Origin: Anaerosporobacter mobilis DSM 15930 | GTDB lineage: Bacteria; Bacillota; Clostridia; Lachnospirales; Lachnospiraceae | Reading direction: 5' to 3' | Assembly: GCF_900142955.1 (NCBI RefSeq) | Contig: NZ_FRCP01000027.1 | Span: 1-63,937, forward strand | DNA: 63,937 nt | Shown: positions 53,612 through 62,453 of the stretch, piece by piece | Layout: each line of letters opens with the position of its first letter | How positions within the stretch are numbered: position 1 is the first letter of the stretch | Program-made: the position numbers and the translations under genes | The notes under the pieces: generated by a model | Databases searched by the model: none | The model's input: only the letters and a program-made list of their open reading frames with translations | What the model was told of the DNA's origin: nothing

Positions 53612-54508
53612 ATGGAACAAAATTTATCGCTATACAAAATATTTAATTGTGTTGCAGAGGTCGGTAATATATCACGGGCAGCGAAGGAATTATATATTAG
53701 CCAACCTGCTATTAGTAAAGCTATTAGTAAATTAGAACAAAATCTTGAAGTTACCTTATTCACAAGAAATTCACGAGGAGTTCACCTAACAACCGAGGGC
53801 AAGATGCTTTACGAACATACTAAATCCGCATTTGAAACATTACAACTTGGGGAAGAAACGATTCGTAAAGTTAATGAACTTGGAATTGGTCATATTCGTA
53901 TCGGTGTCAGTAGTACTCTTTGTAAATACTTATTAATACCTTATCTCAAGGAATTTATAGCAAAATATCCTCATATAAAGGTTACAATTGATTGTCAATC
54001 AACATTTCAAACCATGGAGTTACTTGGAAATCGGAAGATTGATATTGGATTGATTGCAAAACCCGAGCAACTACGTAATATAACTTTTTTCCCAATTGCA
54101 GAAATCGAAGATGGTTTTGTTGCAACGAAAACATATATGGATAATCTTAAACTCCGTGAGGCAGATGACCACTTTGATGTATTCAAATCAGCCAATCTAA
54201 TGCTTCTTGATGAAGAGAATATAACCAGAATGTATATTGATAATTATTTCAGAACGTACCATGTAGAGACGAATAAGATTCTCGAAGTAAACAACATGGA
54301 CTTATTAATCGAATTTGCAAAGATTGGTCTTGGAGTCGGTTGTGTTATTAAAGATTTCGTTCGAGACGAGCTAAAGAGTGGTGCCTTAATTGAAGTACCC
54401 TTCGTAGCCCCTATCTCAAAACGACAAGTAGGTTTTGCCTATGCAGCGAATGCAGAACCATCTGAATCTTTGCAAAAATTCATAGATTTTTACCAACAAA
54501 AGGAATAG
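53612..54508 (+). CDS. LysR-family transcriptional regulator
   Basis: This 298-residue protein has an N-terminal LysR HTH (about 5-65: Ile-Ser-Arg-Ala-Ala-Lys-Glu-Leu-Tyr-Ile-Ser-Gln-Pro-Ala-Ile-Ser) and a type 2 periplasmic-binding-like ligand domain. The ATG at 53612 follows GGAGGTTAAT. It is 2.1 kb from leuC and separated from it by the subtilase. Candidate operators with T-N-A type palindromes lie before leuC and leuB, so control of branched-chain genes is a possibility, not shown. Confidence 0.88.
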   Translation: MEQNLSLYKIFNCVAEVGNISRAAKELYISQPAISKAISKLEQNLEVTLFTRNSRGVHLTTEGKMLYEHTKSAFETLQLGEETIRKVNELGIGHIRIGVSSTLCKYLLIPYLKEFIAKYPHIKVTIDCQSTFQTMELLGNRKIDIGLIAKPEQLRNITFFPIAEIEDGFVATKTYMDNLKLREADDHFDVFKSANLMLLDEENITRMYIDNYFRTYHVETNKILEVNNMDLLIEFAKIGLGVGCVIKDFVRDELKSGALIEVPFVAPISKRQVGFAYAANAEPSESLQKFIDFYQQKE

Positions 54509-54660
54509 AATACACCTCTTAATAAATTCATAAGATTTTCATAAGAATATTTCATCAATTCTTCCTCATATCTTAAAACATAATCTTTTGATTTGTGGTT
54601 TAATAGTATTAGAAATCACTAGTCTGTTTTGTTTTATATTTGAAAGGAATGAGAATTGTT

Positions 54661-54795
54661 ATGTATATCTACGATACTAAGAAAGAACGATTGAATAAGA
54701 TTAAGCTTCTTCTACTAAAAGCGATTGGAGAAGTACTTTTGCTTATATGTATCTTTGCTGGGGTTGGTTTTGGAATCGGAAAATTATTCGGATAA
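54661..54795 (+). CDS. Small membrane peptide (44 aa)
   Basis: This short gene encodes 44 residues: a basic N-terminal half (Lys-Lys-Glu-Arg-Leu-Asn-Lys) and one hydrophobic helix (about 15-40) ending in glycine-rich sequence. The ATG at 54661 follows GAAAGGAATGAGAATTGTT, a slightly long spacing. It lies immediately before a structured RNA. No family is recognised. Confidence 0.55.
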   Translation: MYIYDTKKERLNKIKLLLLKAIGEVLLLICIFAGVGFGIGKLFG

Positions 54796-54809
54796 ATTTT
54801 GATTAATTA

Positions 54810-55000
54810 CTAGGAGGCAACCTGGAAACTCTTTTCCATGTTGACAACATATCTGTGTTTTAAGGCTACCTACTACAATTTCCTTAAAATTGTGTTACTT
54901 ACCCATACAAAAAAACATTGTATGTGACGTAAACACAATTCAGGGAATTGTAACGGCAGACATAACACTATTGATATGTTTGTCAACATTATAAAGAATT
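54810..55000 (+). ncRNA. ssrS: Structured RNA candidate, 6S-like
   Basis: The plus strand can form one long interrupted hairpin. The outer stem is GTTGACAACATATC (54840-54853) with GATATGTTTGTCAAC (54973-54987). A large internal bubble follows, then a second stem AATTTCCTTAAAATTGTG (from 54877) with CACAATTCAGGGAATT (to 54949). The end hairpin is CATACAA with TTGTATG (54904-54924). A rod with a central bubble is the hallmark of 6S RNA, which binds housekeeping RNA polymerase. I cannot confirm the class by covariance. Ends are approximate. Confidence 0.5.
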
Positions 55001-55033
55001 TCGAAATTGCTTATTAATTACTAGCGATAAAAG

Positions 55034-55094
55034 AAGAGACAAATTTTTTATTATTGTGCATCCTAAAACACAGTAATCATCAAATTTGTCTCTT
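55034..55094. terminator. Bidirectional terminator between the RNA candidate and mutY
   Basis: AAGAGACAAATTT and its complement enclose about 35 bases. TTTATTTTATTT follows on the plus strand and TTCTTTTA on the minus strand. It would end both the RNA transcript and mutY. Confidence 0.7.
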
Positions 55095-55098
55095 TATT

Positions 55099-56265
55099 TT
55101 ATTTACTACTCTTCCAAATCTTATATCCTTCGAAAGCGGAAGGTAGGGCATATGACTCTATCACTTCCTCATAAGGAATGATTAGACAATTCTCATGTTG
55201 ATTGGAATCCTCTTTTAAAGGAGAGTTATCCACAACAGCACTATAATCTTGCACTAATTGTCCACAAAACCGCTTCATTTGTTCACTATCCTTGTATTTT
55301 ATGTGGAAACCTGTCATATGCCACTCCACATGACTAAAGATATGTTTTGCTTCCCCTAAGGAAGTTAGTTCTATATCTGCAAATTCCTTCTTAATTGATG
55401 ATAGTTTTAACATATCTTGTACCCTATCTATCGAACTCTTCCCTTCAATATTAGGCAATTCCCATAATCCAGCTAGCAACCCCTTACCGGGACGTTTATG
55501 CAATACGATCTTCCCATTGCATTCAAGTACGAACACTGTTTTTTCTTCTATTCTTCTTCCTTTTTTCTTCGGCTTAACCGGAATCTGTGATTGTAGATCC
55601 TTCTTAAATGCTATACACAGATGCATCACTGGACACTTCTCACATAATGGCTTTCCATTTGGTATGCATATTGTTGCACCCAAATCCATTAATGATTGAT
55701 TGAATGCCCCTGCTGCATCTTCTGGTGTAATTGCAGTAAATTCTATCTCTAGTTGCTTCTTAACACTGGCTTTCGTGATATCATCAAAACTTCCGGCTAG
55801 ACGTTTTGCAATCCGAAGTACATTACCATCTACCGCTGAAACAGGAATTCCATAAGCAATTGATGCTATTGCCCCTGCGGTATAGCTTCCTATACCGGGT
55901 AACTTTAATAATTCCTTGTAGGAGGCTGGTAAACTACCTCCATATTCATTAACAACAACTTTGGCTGCTTTTTGAAGATTTCGGACCCTTGTATAGTAAC
56001 CAAGTCCTTCCCACAATTTTAGTAATACCTCCTCTGACGCATTGGCTAAGTCTTCTATTGTAGGTAATGCTGTAAGAAAACGATCATAATATCCTCTCAC
56101 TGCCTCAACTCTTGTTTGCTGTAACATAATTTCAGAAATCCATACATGATATGGTTCGGGCTCTAATCTCCACGGTAAGATTCTCGCATTTGCTTCATAC
56201 CAGTCCACAAGATAAGGAACAATCTCTCCATATTCATATGATTTACTAACATCTATTGTATTCAT
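55099..56265 (-). CDS. mutY: A/G-specific adenine glycosylase MutY
   Basis: MutY removes adenine opposite 8-oxoguanine. The 388-residue protein has the helix-hairpin-helix Leu-Pro-Gly-Ile-Gly-Ser-Tyr-Thr-Ala-Gly-Ala with catalytic Asp in Val-Asp-Gly-Asn-Val. The 4Fe-4S cysteines follow (Cys ... Cys-Glu-Lys-Cys ... Cys), then a C-terminal NUDIX-like 8-oxoG recognition domain (from about residue 245). The ATG at 56265 follows AGAGAGGCTTGTA. It is 95 bp from another base-excision glycosylase gene in the same direction. Confidence 0.94.
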   Translation of the reverse strand: MNTIDVSKSYEYGEIVPYLVDWYEANARILPWRLEPEPYHVWISEIMLQQTRVEAVRGYYDRFLTALPTIEDLANASEEVLLKLWEGLGYYTRVRNLQKAAKVVVNEYGGSLPASYKELLKLPGIGSYTAGAIASIAYGIPVSAVDGNVLRIAKRLAGSFDDITKASVKKQLEIEFTAITPEDAAGAFNQSLMDLGATICIPNGKPLCEKCPVMHLCIAFKKDLQSQIPVKPKKKGRRIEEKTVFVLECNGKIVLHKRPGKGLLAGLWELPNIEGKSSIDRVQDMLKLSSIKKEFADIELTSLGEAKHIFSHVEWHMTGFHIKYKDSEQMKRFCGQLVQDYSAVVDNSPLKEDSNQHENCLIIPYEEVIESYALPSAFEGYKIWKSSK

Positions 56266-56360
56266 TACAAGCCTCTCTTTGGTTGACAAACATCGGTAAC
56301 TGCTTCTATTAAGCTTAGGTCAACGGAGCCAAATTGAACTACCTTTATCGCGACCTTAAT

Positions 56361-56843
56361 CTACTTAATGACCTTCCAAGCTTCAATTAATCTCTCAAGT
56401 GAGAATGAAGCATTTGCTGGACTAGTCGACGGAAGTTTTATTATATCACGACCTACTTTAGAAAGGCAATATCTATTATAAAGTTCATACGATTTATTTC
56501 CATTTGCATATATATGATTCACCTTGGAATGATCAAGTATAACAGATAAATCATTGGGGACCACATTCTTAATACTACTATCACTAGACCCACAAATTTC
56601 ACAACTTTGAATTACATCCCATACTGCTATCTTATTCGCAAGTAAAAACTGTATCTTTTCCTCAATAGAAGAAGGCAAATCTGTCTCACAAACCGCAGCC
56701 AATACCTTCCAAAACCGATTCTGTGGATGATGGTAAAAGAATTGACCTTCCCTAGATTTTACCGAAGGGAATGTACCAAGTATCAGAATTCTAGAATCTT
56801 CATTAAAGATTGGTTGTATTGGGTGTACCACTGCATCAGACAT
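56361..56843 (-). CDS. DNA-deoxyinosine glycosylase (UDG superfamily)
   Basis: This 160-residue protein belongs to the uracil-DNA glycosylase superfamily, hypoxanthine glycosylase branch. Motif A reads Leu-Gly-Thr-Phe-Pro-Ser-Val-Lys-Ser, followed by Asn-Arg-Phe-Trp. The C-terminal motif is Leu-Pro-Ser-Thr-Ser-Pro-Ala-Asn. It probably removes deaminated bases such as hypoxanthine. It starts after ATAGGAGGCATAT and may be co-transcribed with mutY. Confidence 0.85.
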   Translation of the reverse strand: MSDAVVHPIQPIFNEDSRILILGTFPSVKSREGQFFYHHPQNRFWKVLAAVCETDLPSSIEEKIQFLLANKIAVWDVIQSCEICGSSDSSIKNVVPNDLSVILDHSKVNHIYANGNKSYELYNRYCLSKVGRDIIKLPSTSPANASFSLERLIEAWKVIK

Positions 56844-56919
56844 ATATGCCTCCTATATAACTAGCTAGAGTAGTTTGCAACTCTATTTCTACTCCATGCT
56901 CTCTATTGAACAATTTAAT

Positions 56920-57864
56920 TTATTTTATTTCAAATTCTTGAATACCCATGAATCCTGGAGCTACTTCATATTTAGCAAATACAACTACAGGATTACCAGC
57001 TTCATTAACATAGAACTGTGTATTCTCATCAATGCTAACAAATCCGCCTTCATCTTCTGTAAAATATGTCATATCTACATCTTCCTGAACTCTTTGTTTC
57101 ATCTCATCACGAATTGCATCATTTGCCTTGTTAATATAATTATCACCTAAGACGTCCTTCAATGTTATCACATCTCCAGTTGATAAATCAAGGGTATAGA
57201 AAAATTGCTCTGTGTAAGCGTTTGACCAGTCTTCATAAGAAGTGATTACGATTGAAATTATCTTATCGTTTTGTGCTTTTACTTCATAAACAACATTGGC
57301 GTGAATATTCTTCGCTGTGAACTCTTCTTTAGTACCACCAGTTTCTAGAAAGGCCTCTTTGTACTCAGCAATATGTGTTTCCGCCTCTTTGATATGCTCA
57401 TCAACTAATGCCTCTATTTCTTTGTTAATATCAACAACTGCTTGTTTTACTTCCTCCTTGTCGCTTTCCACTTCAATCTGTGGTACTTCAGCTTTAATTG
57501 TTCTATCTTCATTGGTATCTTCGTACGATCTAATCGTTAACACTTTGGCAACTGTACCTATAAAAGGTATGTTCTCCACTCCTTTAGCGAATGATTCACT
57601 TGAATTTAATCCTATTATAAATACACCAAAACATGCTGCAATACTTACTCCTGTACGGATAAAAATCTTCTTAGTTGTATTGCAAGTTTTATATACAACA
57701 TTATTTTTCATGTAATCCATCTCCTTTTTCTTTTGATTTTTCTCATAATCATTAAACACATCATTAACCATTTCATTTAATTGTTCTGGCATGGGAATCT
57801 GATTATACCCTTGCTTGCTAGTATTAAGGAATGTATCTTTTAATACATCTCTACCTTTATTCAT
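56920..57864 (-). CDS. rsiV: RsiV-like anti-sigma factor (DUF4163/DUF3298)
   Basis: This 314-residue protein has a cytoplasmic N-terminal part (about 1-65), one membrane helix (about 68-88) and an extracellular part with DUF4163/DUF3298 features (Asp-Leu-Ser-Thr-Gly-Asp-Val-Ile-Thr-Leu-Lys-Asp-Val). In Bacillus subtilis RsiV holds SigV until it binds lysozyme and is cleaved. The same role is probable here, though the inducer is untested. The ATG at 57864 overlaps the sigma gene stop by eight bases. Confidence 0.85.
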   Translation of the reverse strand: MNKGRDVLKDTFLNTSKQGYNQIPMPEQLNEMVNDVFNDYEKNQKKKEMDYMKNNVVYKTCNTTKKIFIRTGVSIAACFGVFIIGLNSSESFAKGVENIPFIGTVAKVLTIRSYEDTNEDRTIKAEVPQIEVESDKEEVKQAVVDINKEIEALVDEHIKEAETHIAEYKEAFLETGGTKEEFTAKNIHANVVYEVKAQNDKIISIVITSYEDWSNAYTEQFFYTLDLSTGDVITLKDVLGDNYINKANDAIRDEMKQRVQEDVDMTYFTEDEGGFVSIDENTQFYVNEAGNPVVVFAKYEVAPGFMGIQEFEIK

Positions 57865-58354
57865 AATCAACCTCCTGTAATGCTTGCTTCAATCGTTTCA
57901 GTCCTGTATACAATCTTGATTTTACAGTACTTAGATTGGTGTCGGTTATTTTGGCTATCTCTCTTAATGATAGTTCATTATAGAAGCGTAAAATTATAAC
58001 AGTCCTAACTTCATCTGCAAGAGTATCCAAAGCCTTTAATAAACCATCATCTCCCTCAAATCTATAGTCCCTTGTGTACACCTCTTCTGGTATGTTTTCG
58101 TCACCGCAAACAATCTCTTTGGAATTCTTTCTTATAAATCCCAAACTTTCATTGACTATAATTCTATAAAAGTAAGTAGATAGATACTTTAGATTTCTTA
58201 TCTCTTCATAAGATTCTAGTAATTTGCATATGCTATTTTGCACTACATCTAAAGCTGCATCTTCATTCTTAACATAAGAGAATGCTAGCCGATAGAATTT
58301 TTGCTGGTTAGAAATCACATACTCTTTTACTACTTCATATTTCTCCTTATTCAT
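57857..58354 (-). CDS. sigV: ECF sigma factor (SigV-like)
   Basis: This 165-residue protein has region 2 (Phe-Tyr-Arg-Leu-Ala-Phe-Ser-Tyr-Val-Lys-Asn-Glu-Asp-Ala-Ala-Leu-Asp-Val-Val-Gln) and region 4 (Leu-Ser-Leu-Arg-Glu-Ile-Ala-Lys ... Ser-Thr-Val-Lys-Ser-Arg-Leu). It is coupled to an RsiV-type anti-sigma gene, so it probably responds to envelope stress. The ATG at 58354 is rather far (about 14 bases) from GGAAGGAG. Its transcript has a long structured leader. Confidence 0.9.
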   Translation of the reverse strand: MNKEKYEVVKEYVISNQQKFYRLAFSYVKNEDAALDVVQNSICKLLESYEEIRNLKYLSTYFYRIIVNESLGFIRKNSKEIVCGDENIPEEVYTRDYRFEGDDGLLKALDTLADEVRTVIILRFYNELSLREIAKITDTNLSTVKSRLYTGLKRLKQALQEVDYE

Positions 58355-58395
58355 AAAAATACATAGGCTCCTTCCATTACCGCGCATGTATTTTT

Positions 58396-58514
58396 CTGCG
58401 CTATACAAGTTTGCGGCGCAGACACAAACTTGCTAAGCTACAAGTAAACACTTGCTAGCTGTATTCTTAAGTCGATATCTCCATCGACCTACATTCTTTA
58501 GATGATTTATTATA
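58396..58514 (-). promoter_or_regulatory. Promoter and structured leader of the ECF sigma gene
   Basis: An extended -10 (TGG-TATAAT, 58509-58514 plus TGG) lies about 155 bp upstream of the start. The leader then holds hairpins GTCGAT/ATCGAC (58472-58489) and AGCTA-CAAGT/ACTTG-TAGCT. Last comes an interleaved set CAAGTTTG, CTGCGC, CAAACTTG, GCGCAG (58396-58432) able to form an H-type pseudoknot or two exclusive hairpins. Confidence 0.5.
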
Positions 58515-58542
58515 CCAAAAAGTTTATTTTTAATATAATAAA

Positions 58543-58576
58543 ACTCATAGATTATCATAACCGATAATCTATGAGT
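58543..58576 (-). terminator. Terminator of the 161-residue membrane protein gene
   Basis: A perfect 14-bp stem, ACTCATAGATTATC with its complement, is followed on the minus strand by TTTTATT. It separates this gene from the sigma factor transcript. Confidence 0.75.
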
Positions 58577-58605
58577 CTTCTCTACACTCTTATTGCAGTA
58601 TTGTC

Positions 58606-59091
58606 TTATTTATTATTTAAATATTCATATAGTTCTTCTATCGCTACAGTGGAATTCAAATCTAAGCAGATGTTTCCTACTAGATTATATATATCCATCT
58701 GGCTGTGTCTAAAGTCCACAAAATCCGACAAATACTGTTTATTCATATATGTTTGCAATTTTGTTAATGTTAGATTCTGTACAGAACCACCTGCATTGTA
58801 GCTCGTGTTCTTATATAGAAGCTTCGCCCCTCCAATGCCCTCCGTTATCAATGTAAAATAATAGATTTTATCTTCATCCGATAACTTGGTATAATCTACA
58901 TTAAGTCCTTGTGATATCATGTCCATGGCGCTGACATATGCTTTATCGATATCTTTCTTTTCATCAATCAGTTTCTTTGTATTATATATATGCATAGCGC
59001 CACCTACACATACAGCTACTAGTATACACAACATAACAACTCTAATCCATCGTCGTCTATGTTTTATATTCCATTTAATTTTATTAAACAT
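58606..59091 (-). CDS. Hypothetical membrane-anchored protein (161 aa)
   Basis: This 161-residue protein has a strongly basic N-terminus (Lys-His-Arg-Arg-Arg-Trp-Ile-Arg), one membrane helix (about 17-36) and an extracellular helical domain. It starts after GGGGAGATAACAGTT and has its own terminator, so it is not in the sigma factor operon although adjacent. No family is recognised. Confidence 0.7.
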   Translation of the reverse strand: MFNKIKWNIKHRRRWIRVVMLCILVAVCVGGAMHIYNTKKLIDEKKDIDKAYVSAMDMISQGLNVDYTKLSDEDKIYYFTLITEGIGGAKLLYKNTSYNAGGSVQNLTLTKLQTYMNKQYLSDFVDFRHSQMDIYNLVGNICLDLNSTVAIEELYEYLNNK

Positions 59092-59222
59092 AACTGTTAT
59101 CTCCCCTATAACAGCCTTCGTAATGTATGATGCATATTCTCCCCTGAATTAAACAATCAAAACAGTCTATGCATACAGATACTGCCAACATAGACTGTTC
59201 TCCATTTAAAATGTGTTACACA

Positions 59223-60656
59223 TTATACGTTAATTTCAGCTGTCATTCCTAAAATGTCTTTGTTTTCGCTTAATATTGGATTAATTACATCTGTTATAAA
59301 TTCTTCGGTTTGCATTGGTGCACAACCAACATATTTGCTTGGATCCATCGTTTTCTTCAATTCATCAAGCGACATGTTGAATGCTGGATCAGCTGCGATA
59401 AGTTCTAATAAGTTGTTTTCTAAACCAGATTCTTTTACGTTCTTACCAGCTTCCATAGACAACTGACGAATCTTTTCGTGAAGTTCTTGTCTATCTCCAC
59501 CCGCCTTAACAGCATCCATCATGATGTTCTCTGTAGCCATAAATGGTAATTCGGACATAAGTCGTTTTTCAATAACTTTCGGATATACTACAAGACCATC
59601 TACTACATTCAAGTAAAGATCTAAGATACCATCAACTGCTAAGAACCCTTCTGGAATACTAACTCTCTTATTCGCTGAGTCATCTAAAGTTCTTTCAAAC
59701 CATTGTGTCGATGAAGTGATTGCTGGATTAAGCGCGTCTACCATTACATAATTTGCCAAAGAAGCAATTCTCTCACTTCTCATTGGATTTCTCTTATAAG
59801 CCATTGCACTTGAACCAATTTGGTTCTTTTCAAATGGTTCTTCGATTTCCTTCAGATGTTGTAGTAAACGAATATCGTTAGAGAATTTGTGCGCACTAGC
59901 TGCAATTCCTGCAAGTACATTCAAGACTCTAGTATCTACTTTACGAGAATATGTTTGTCCTGACACAGGGAAACATTCTTTATATCCCATCTTCTTCGCT
60001 ATTGTACTATCTACTAACTTAACCTTTTCATAATCGCCATCGAATAGCTCTAAGAAACTTGCTTGCGTTCCTGTTGTACCTTTCGAACCCAGTAATTTCA
60101 TTGTATCAATTAGGTATTCAAGATCTTCAAGATCTAATTTTAATTCCATTAACCATAATGTTGCTCTTTTTCCTACCGTTGTTGGTTGAGCTGGTTGGAA
60201 ATGTGTGAATGCTAAGGTAGGAAGATCTTTATACTTCATAGCAAACTTAGATAACTCTGCAATAACATTGATTAATTTCTTCTTAACTAATTTTAGAGCT
60301 TCTGTCATTACAATGATATCTGTATTATCACCAACATAACAAGAAGTAGCACCAAGATGAATAATTCCCTTTGCTTTCGGACATTGTACGCCATATGCAT
60401 ACACATGAGACATCACATCATGTCTAACTAAAGCTTCTCTATCCTTCGCAACATCATAATTGATATCGTCTTTGTGAGCCTTTAATTCTTCAATCTGCTC
60501 GTCAGTAATATTCAAACCTAATTCTTTCTCTGTTTCTGCAAGTGCAATCCAAAGTCTCCTCCAAGTACGGAATTTCATATCTGGTGAGAAGATATATTGC
60601 ATTTCTTTACTCGCATATCTTTCAGACATAGGACTTACATATCTATCATTACTCAT
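59223..60656 (-). CDS. purB: Adenylosuccinate lyase
   Basis: PurB releases fumarate from SAICAR and from adenylosuccinate in purine synthesis. The 477-residue protein has the signature Ser-Ser-Ala-Met-Ala-Tyr-Lys-Arg-Asn-Pro near residue 285 and Thr-Gly-Thr-Gln-Ala-Ser with the family histidine region. The start is the ATG at 60656 after GGAGAAACACAC; the ATG at 60674 lacks a ribosome site. A long inverted repeat lies between it and purF. Confidence 0.95.
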   Translation of the reverse strand: MSNDRYVSPMSERYASKEMQYIFSPDMKFRTWRRLWIALAETEKELGLNITDEQIEELKAHKDDINYDVAKDREALVRHDVMSHVYAYGVQCPKAKGIIHLGATSCYVGDNTDIIVMTEALKLVKKKLINVIAELSKFAMKYKDLPTLAFTHFQPAQPTTVGKRATLWLMELKLDLEDLEYLIDTMKLLGSKGTTGTQASFLELFDGDYEKVKLVDSTIAKKMGYKECFPVSGQTYSRKVDTRVLNVLAGIAASAHKFSNDIRLLQHLKEIEEPFEKNQIGSSAMAYKRNPMRSERIASLANYVMVDALNPAITSSTQWFERTLDDSANKRVSIPEGFLAVDGILDLYLNVVDGLVVYPKVIEKRLMSELPFMATENIMMDAVKAGGDRQELHEKIRQLSMEAGKNVKESGLENNLLELIAADPAFNMSLDELKKTMDPSKYVGCAPMQTEEFITDVINPILSENKDILGMTAEINV

Positions 60657-60682
60657 GTGTGTTTCTCCATTCATTTTGATTT

Positions 60683-60969
60683 GTTAACTTTACTAGTTGT
60701 GTGTCAAAAGTCTCTCATTAAACTTACCCTCGTCAATTTGCACATATAAAGCTTGTTTAATGTTATTCCGAACGCAGTTCAATGAGCAACTGTATGAAGT
60801 CATTGGTACTTAGACTCTGTATTGTAGAGCCTTATGTACCACTACGAACTTTAACGAGGCAAGAGCGTGTTGCGAATGAACTACGTTTGGTATTACATGT
60901 TCACACATAAATTAGTGCAAATTAATGAGACCACATTTAAACTTGACTTTGACACTCTATCCAGTAACT
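60683..60969. repeat. 285-bp imperfect inverted repeat between purF and purB
   Basis: The whole gap is one imperfect palindrome. The left end (GTGTGTCAAAAGTC) matches the complement of the right end (GAGTGTCAAAGTC), inner pairs such as GAACGCAGTTCA and AAACGTAGTTCA agree, and the centre lies near 60820. No reading frame of note is inside. The left arm resembles the repeat in the thiD-thiC gap, so it looks like a non-autonomous, MITE-like or REP-like element that may fold in the purF-purB transcript. Confidence 0.7.
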
Positions 60970-60976
60970 TTATTTA

Positions 60977-62416
60977 TTATTGCTCAAAATCACCACGAAT
61001 ATTATCTTTTGGTGGTTCTATTGGATAATTTCCTGTAAAGCAAGCGCTACAATACCCCATATCGCTGCCTAACATTTCTCCAAGACGTTCCACATCAAGA
61101 TAACCAAGTGTATTCGCACCTAGCATATCACAGATTTGGTCTACTGTATTATTATGCGCAATTAATTGATCATCCGATGGTATATCTGTTCCAAAATAAC
61201 AAGGATATAAAAATGGCGGAGAACTGATTCTAACATGCACTTCTGTTGCACCGGCATTCTTAAGCATTCGTACGATTCTCTCACTTGTAGTACCACGCAC
61301 AATTGAGTCATCAATCATAACCACACGCTTACCTTTTACTACTTCTTTAAGAACATTAAGTTTAATCTTAACACTGGATTCCCTAACACTTTGTTTTGGT
61401 TTGATGAAAGTTCTACCAACATAACTATTTTTAACAAAGGCCATTCCATATGGTATTCCTGATTCCTCAGAATAGCCAAGTGCTGCAGCATTACCAGAAT
61501 CAGGAACACCCACAACGATGTCGGCATCAACTGGATACGTCTGCGCAAGAATCTTACCAGCCATAATTCTTGAGTTATATACACTAACTCCATCCATACA
61601 ACTGTCTGGTCTTGCAAAATAGATATATTCAAAGATACATCTTGCTGTCTCCTGCTGACACATACTTGTATCTGATACAATTCCATCTTTCGTAATTGTT
61701 ACAATCTCACCAGGTAATACATCACGTACAAATTCTGCACTTACTGCATCGAGTGCACAAGTCTCTGAGGCAAGAATGTAACTATTATCTCTCTTACCAA
61801 TAACTAGAGGACGGAAGCCAAATGGATCTCTTGCTCCAATTAGTTTTCTTGGACTCATTATTATTAATGAGTAAGCACCTTGAATTTTATGCATTGCATT
61901 CTTAACCGCTGATTCAACATTTGCTACTTTAAGACGTTCTCTAGCGATATGATAAGCAATTACCTCTGAATCAATGGTAGTTTGGAAAATCGCACCTGTA
62001 TATTCTAACTCATGACGAAGTTCTAATGCATTAATTAAGTTACCATTATGAGCTAATGCCAATGTACCTTTCACATAATTAAGCACAAGTGGTTGTGTGT
62101 TTTCTCTTGTACTTGCTCCTGCTGTAGAATACCGAACATGTCCTACTCCAATATCACCTTTCAGACCTTCGATGCTTTCTGGTGTAAACACTTCATTCAC
62201 TAAACCCATATCTTTGACTGATGACACTTTACCTTTTGGTCCGTTCGTGTCGGATACTGCAATTCCACAACTCTCTTGACCACGGTGTTGTAGGGCAAAC
62301 AATCCATAATAGATTGAAGACGCCACATCATTACCATCTAGATCATAGATACCAAACACTCCACATTCTTCATGTAGCTCATCTGATAACATATTGCTTA
62401 ATTTGTTTTCACTCAT
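60977..62416 (-). CDS. purF: Amidophosphoribosyltransferase
   Basis: PurF makes phosphoribosylamine from PRPP and glutamine, the committed purine step. The 479-residue protein begins with a short propeptide ending before Cys18 (Glu-Glu-Cys-Gly-Val-Phe-Gly), the glutaminase nucleophile. The PRPP motif Val-Val-Met-Ile-Asp-Asp-Ser-Ile-Val-Arg-Gly-Thr-Thr lies in the C-terminal half. Cysteines near Cys-Ser-Ala-Cys-Phe suit the 4Fe-4S form of Gram-positive PurF. It follows purC by 37 bp. Confidence 0.96.
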   Translation of the reverse strand: MSENKLSNMLSDELHEECGVFGIYDLDGNDVASSIYYGLFALQHRGQESCGIAVSDTNGPKGKVSSVKDMGLVNEVFTPESIEGLKGDIGVGHVRYSTAGASTRENTQPLVLNYVKGTLALAHNGNLINALELRHELEYTGAIFQTTIDSEVIAYHIARERLKVANVESAVKNAMHKIQGAYSLIIMSPRKLIGARDPFGFRPLVIGKRDNSYILASETCALDAVSAEFVRDVLPGEIVTITKDGIVSDTSMCQQETARCIFEYIYFARPDSCMDGVSVYNSRIMAGKILAQTYPVDADIVVGVPDSGNAAALGYSEESGIPYGMAFVKNSYVGRTFIKPKQSVRESSVKIKLNVLKEVVKGKRVVMIDDSIVRGTTSERIVRMLKNAGATEVHVRISSPPFLYPCYFGTDIPSDDQLIAHNNTVDQICDMLGANTLGYLDVERLGEMLGSDMGYCSACFTGNYPIEPPKDNIRGDFEQ

Positions 62417-62453
62417 TCTGGTTGTTCCCCTATTATTCTATTATTCTGTTATT

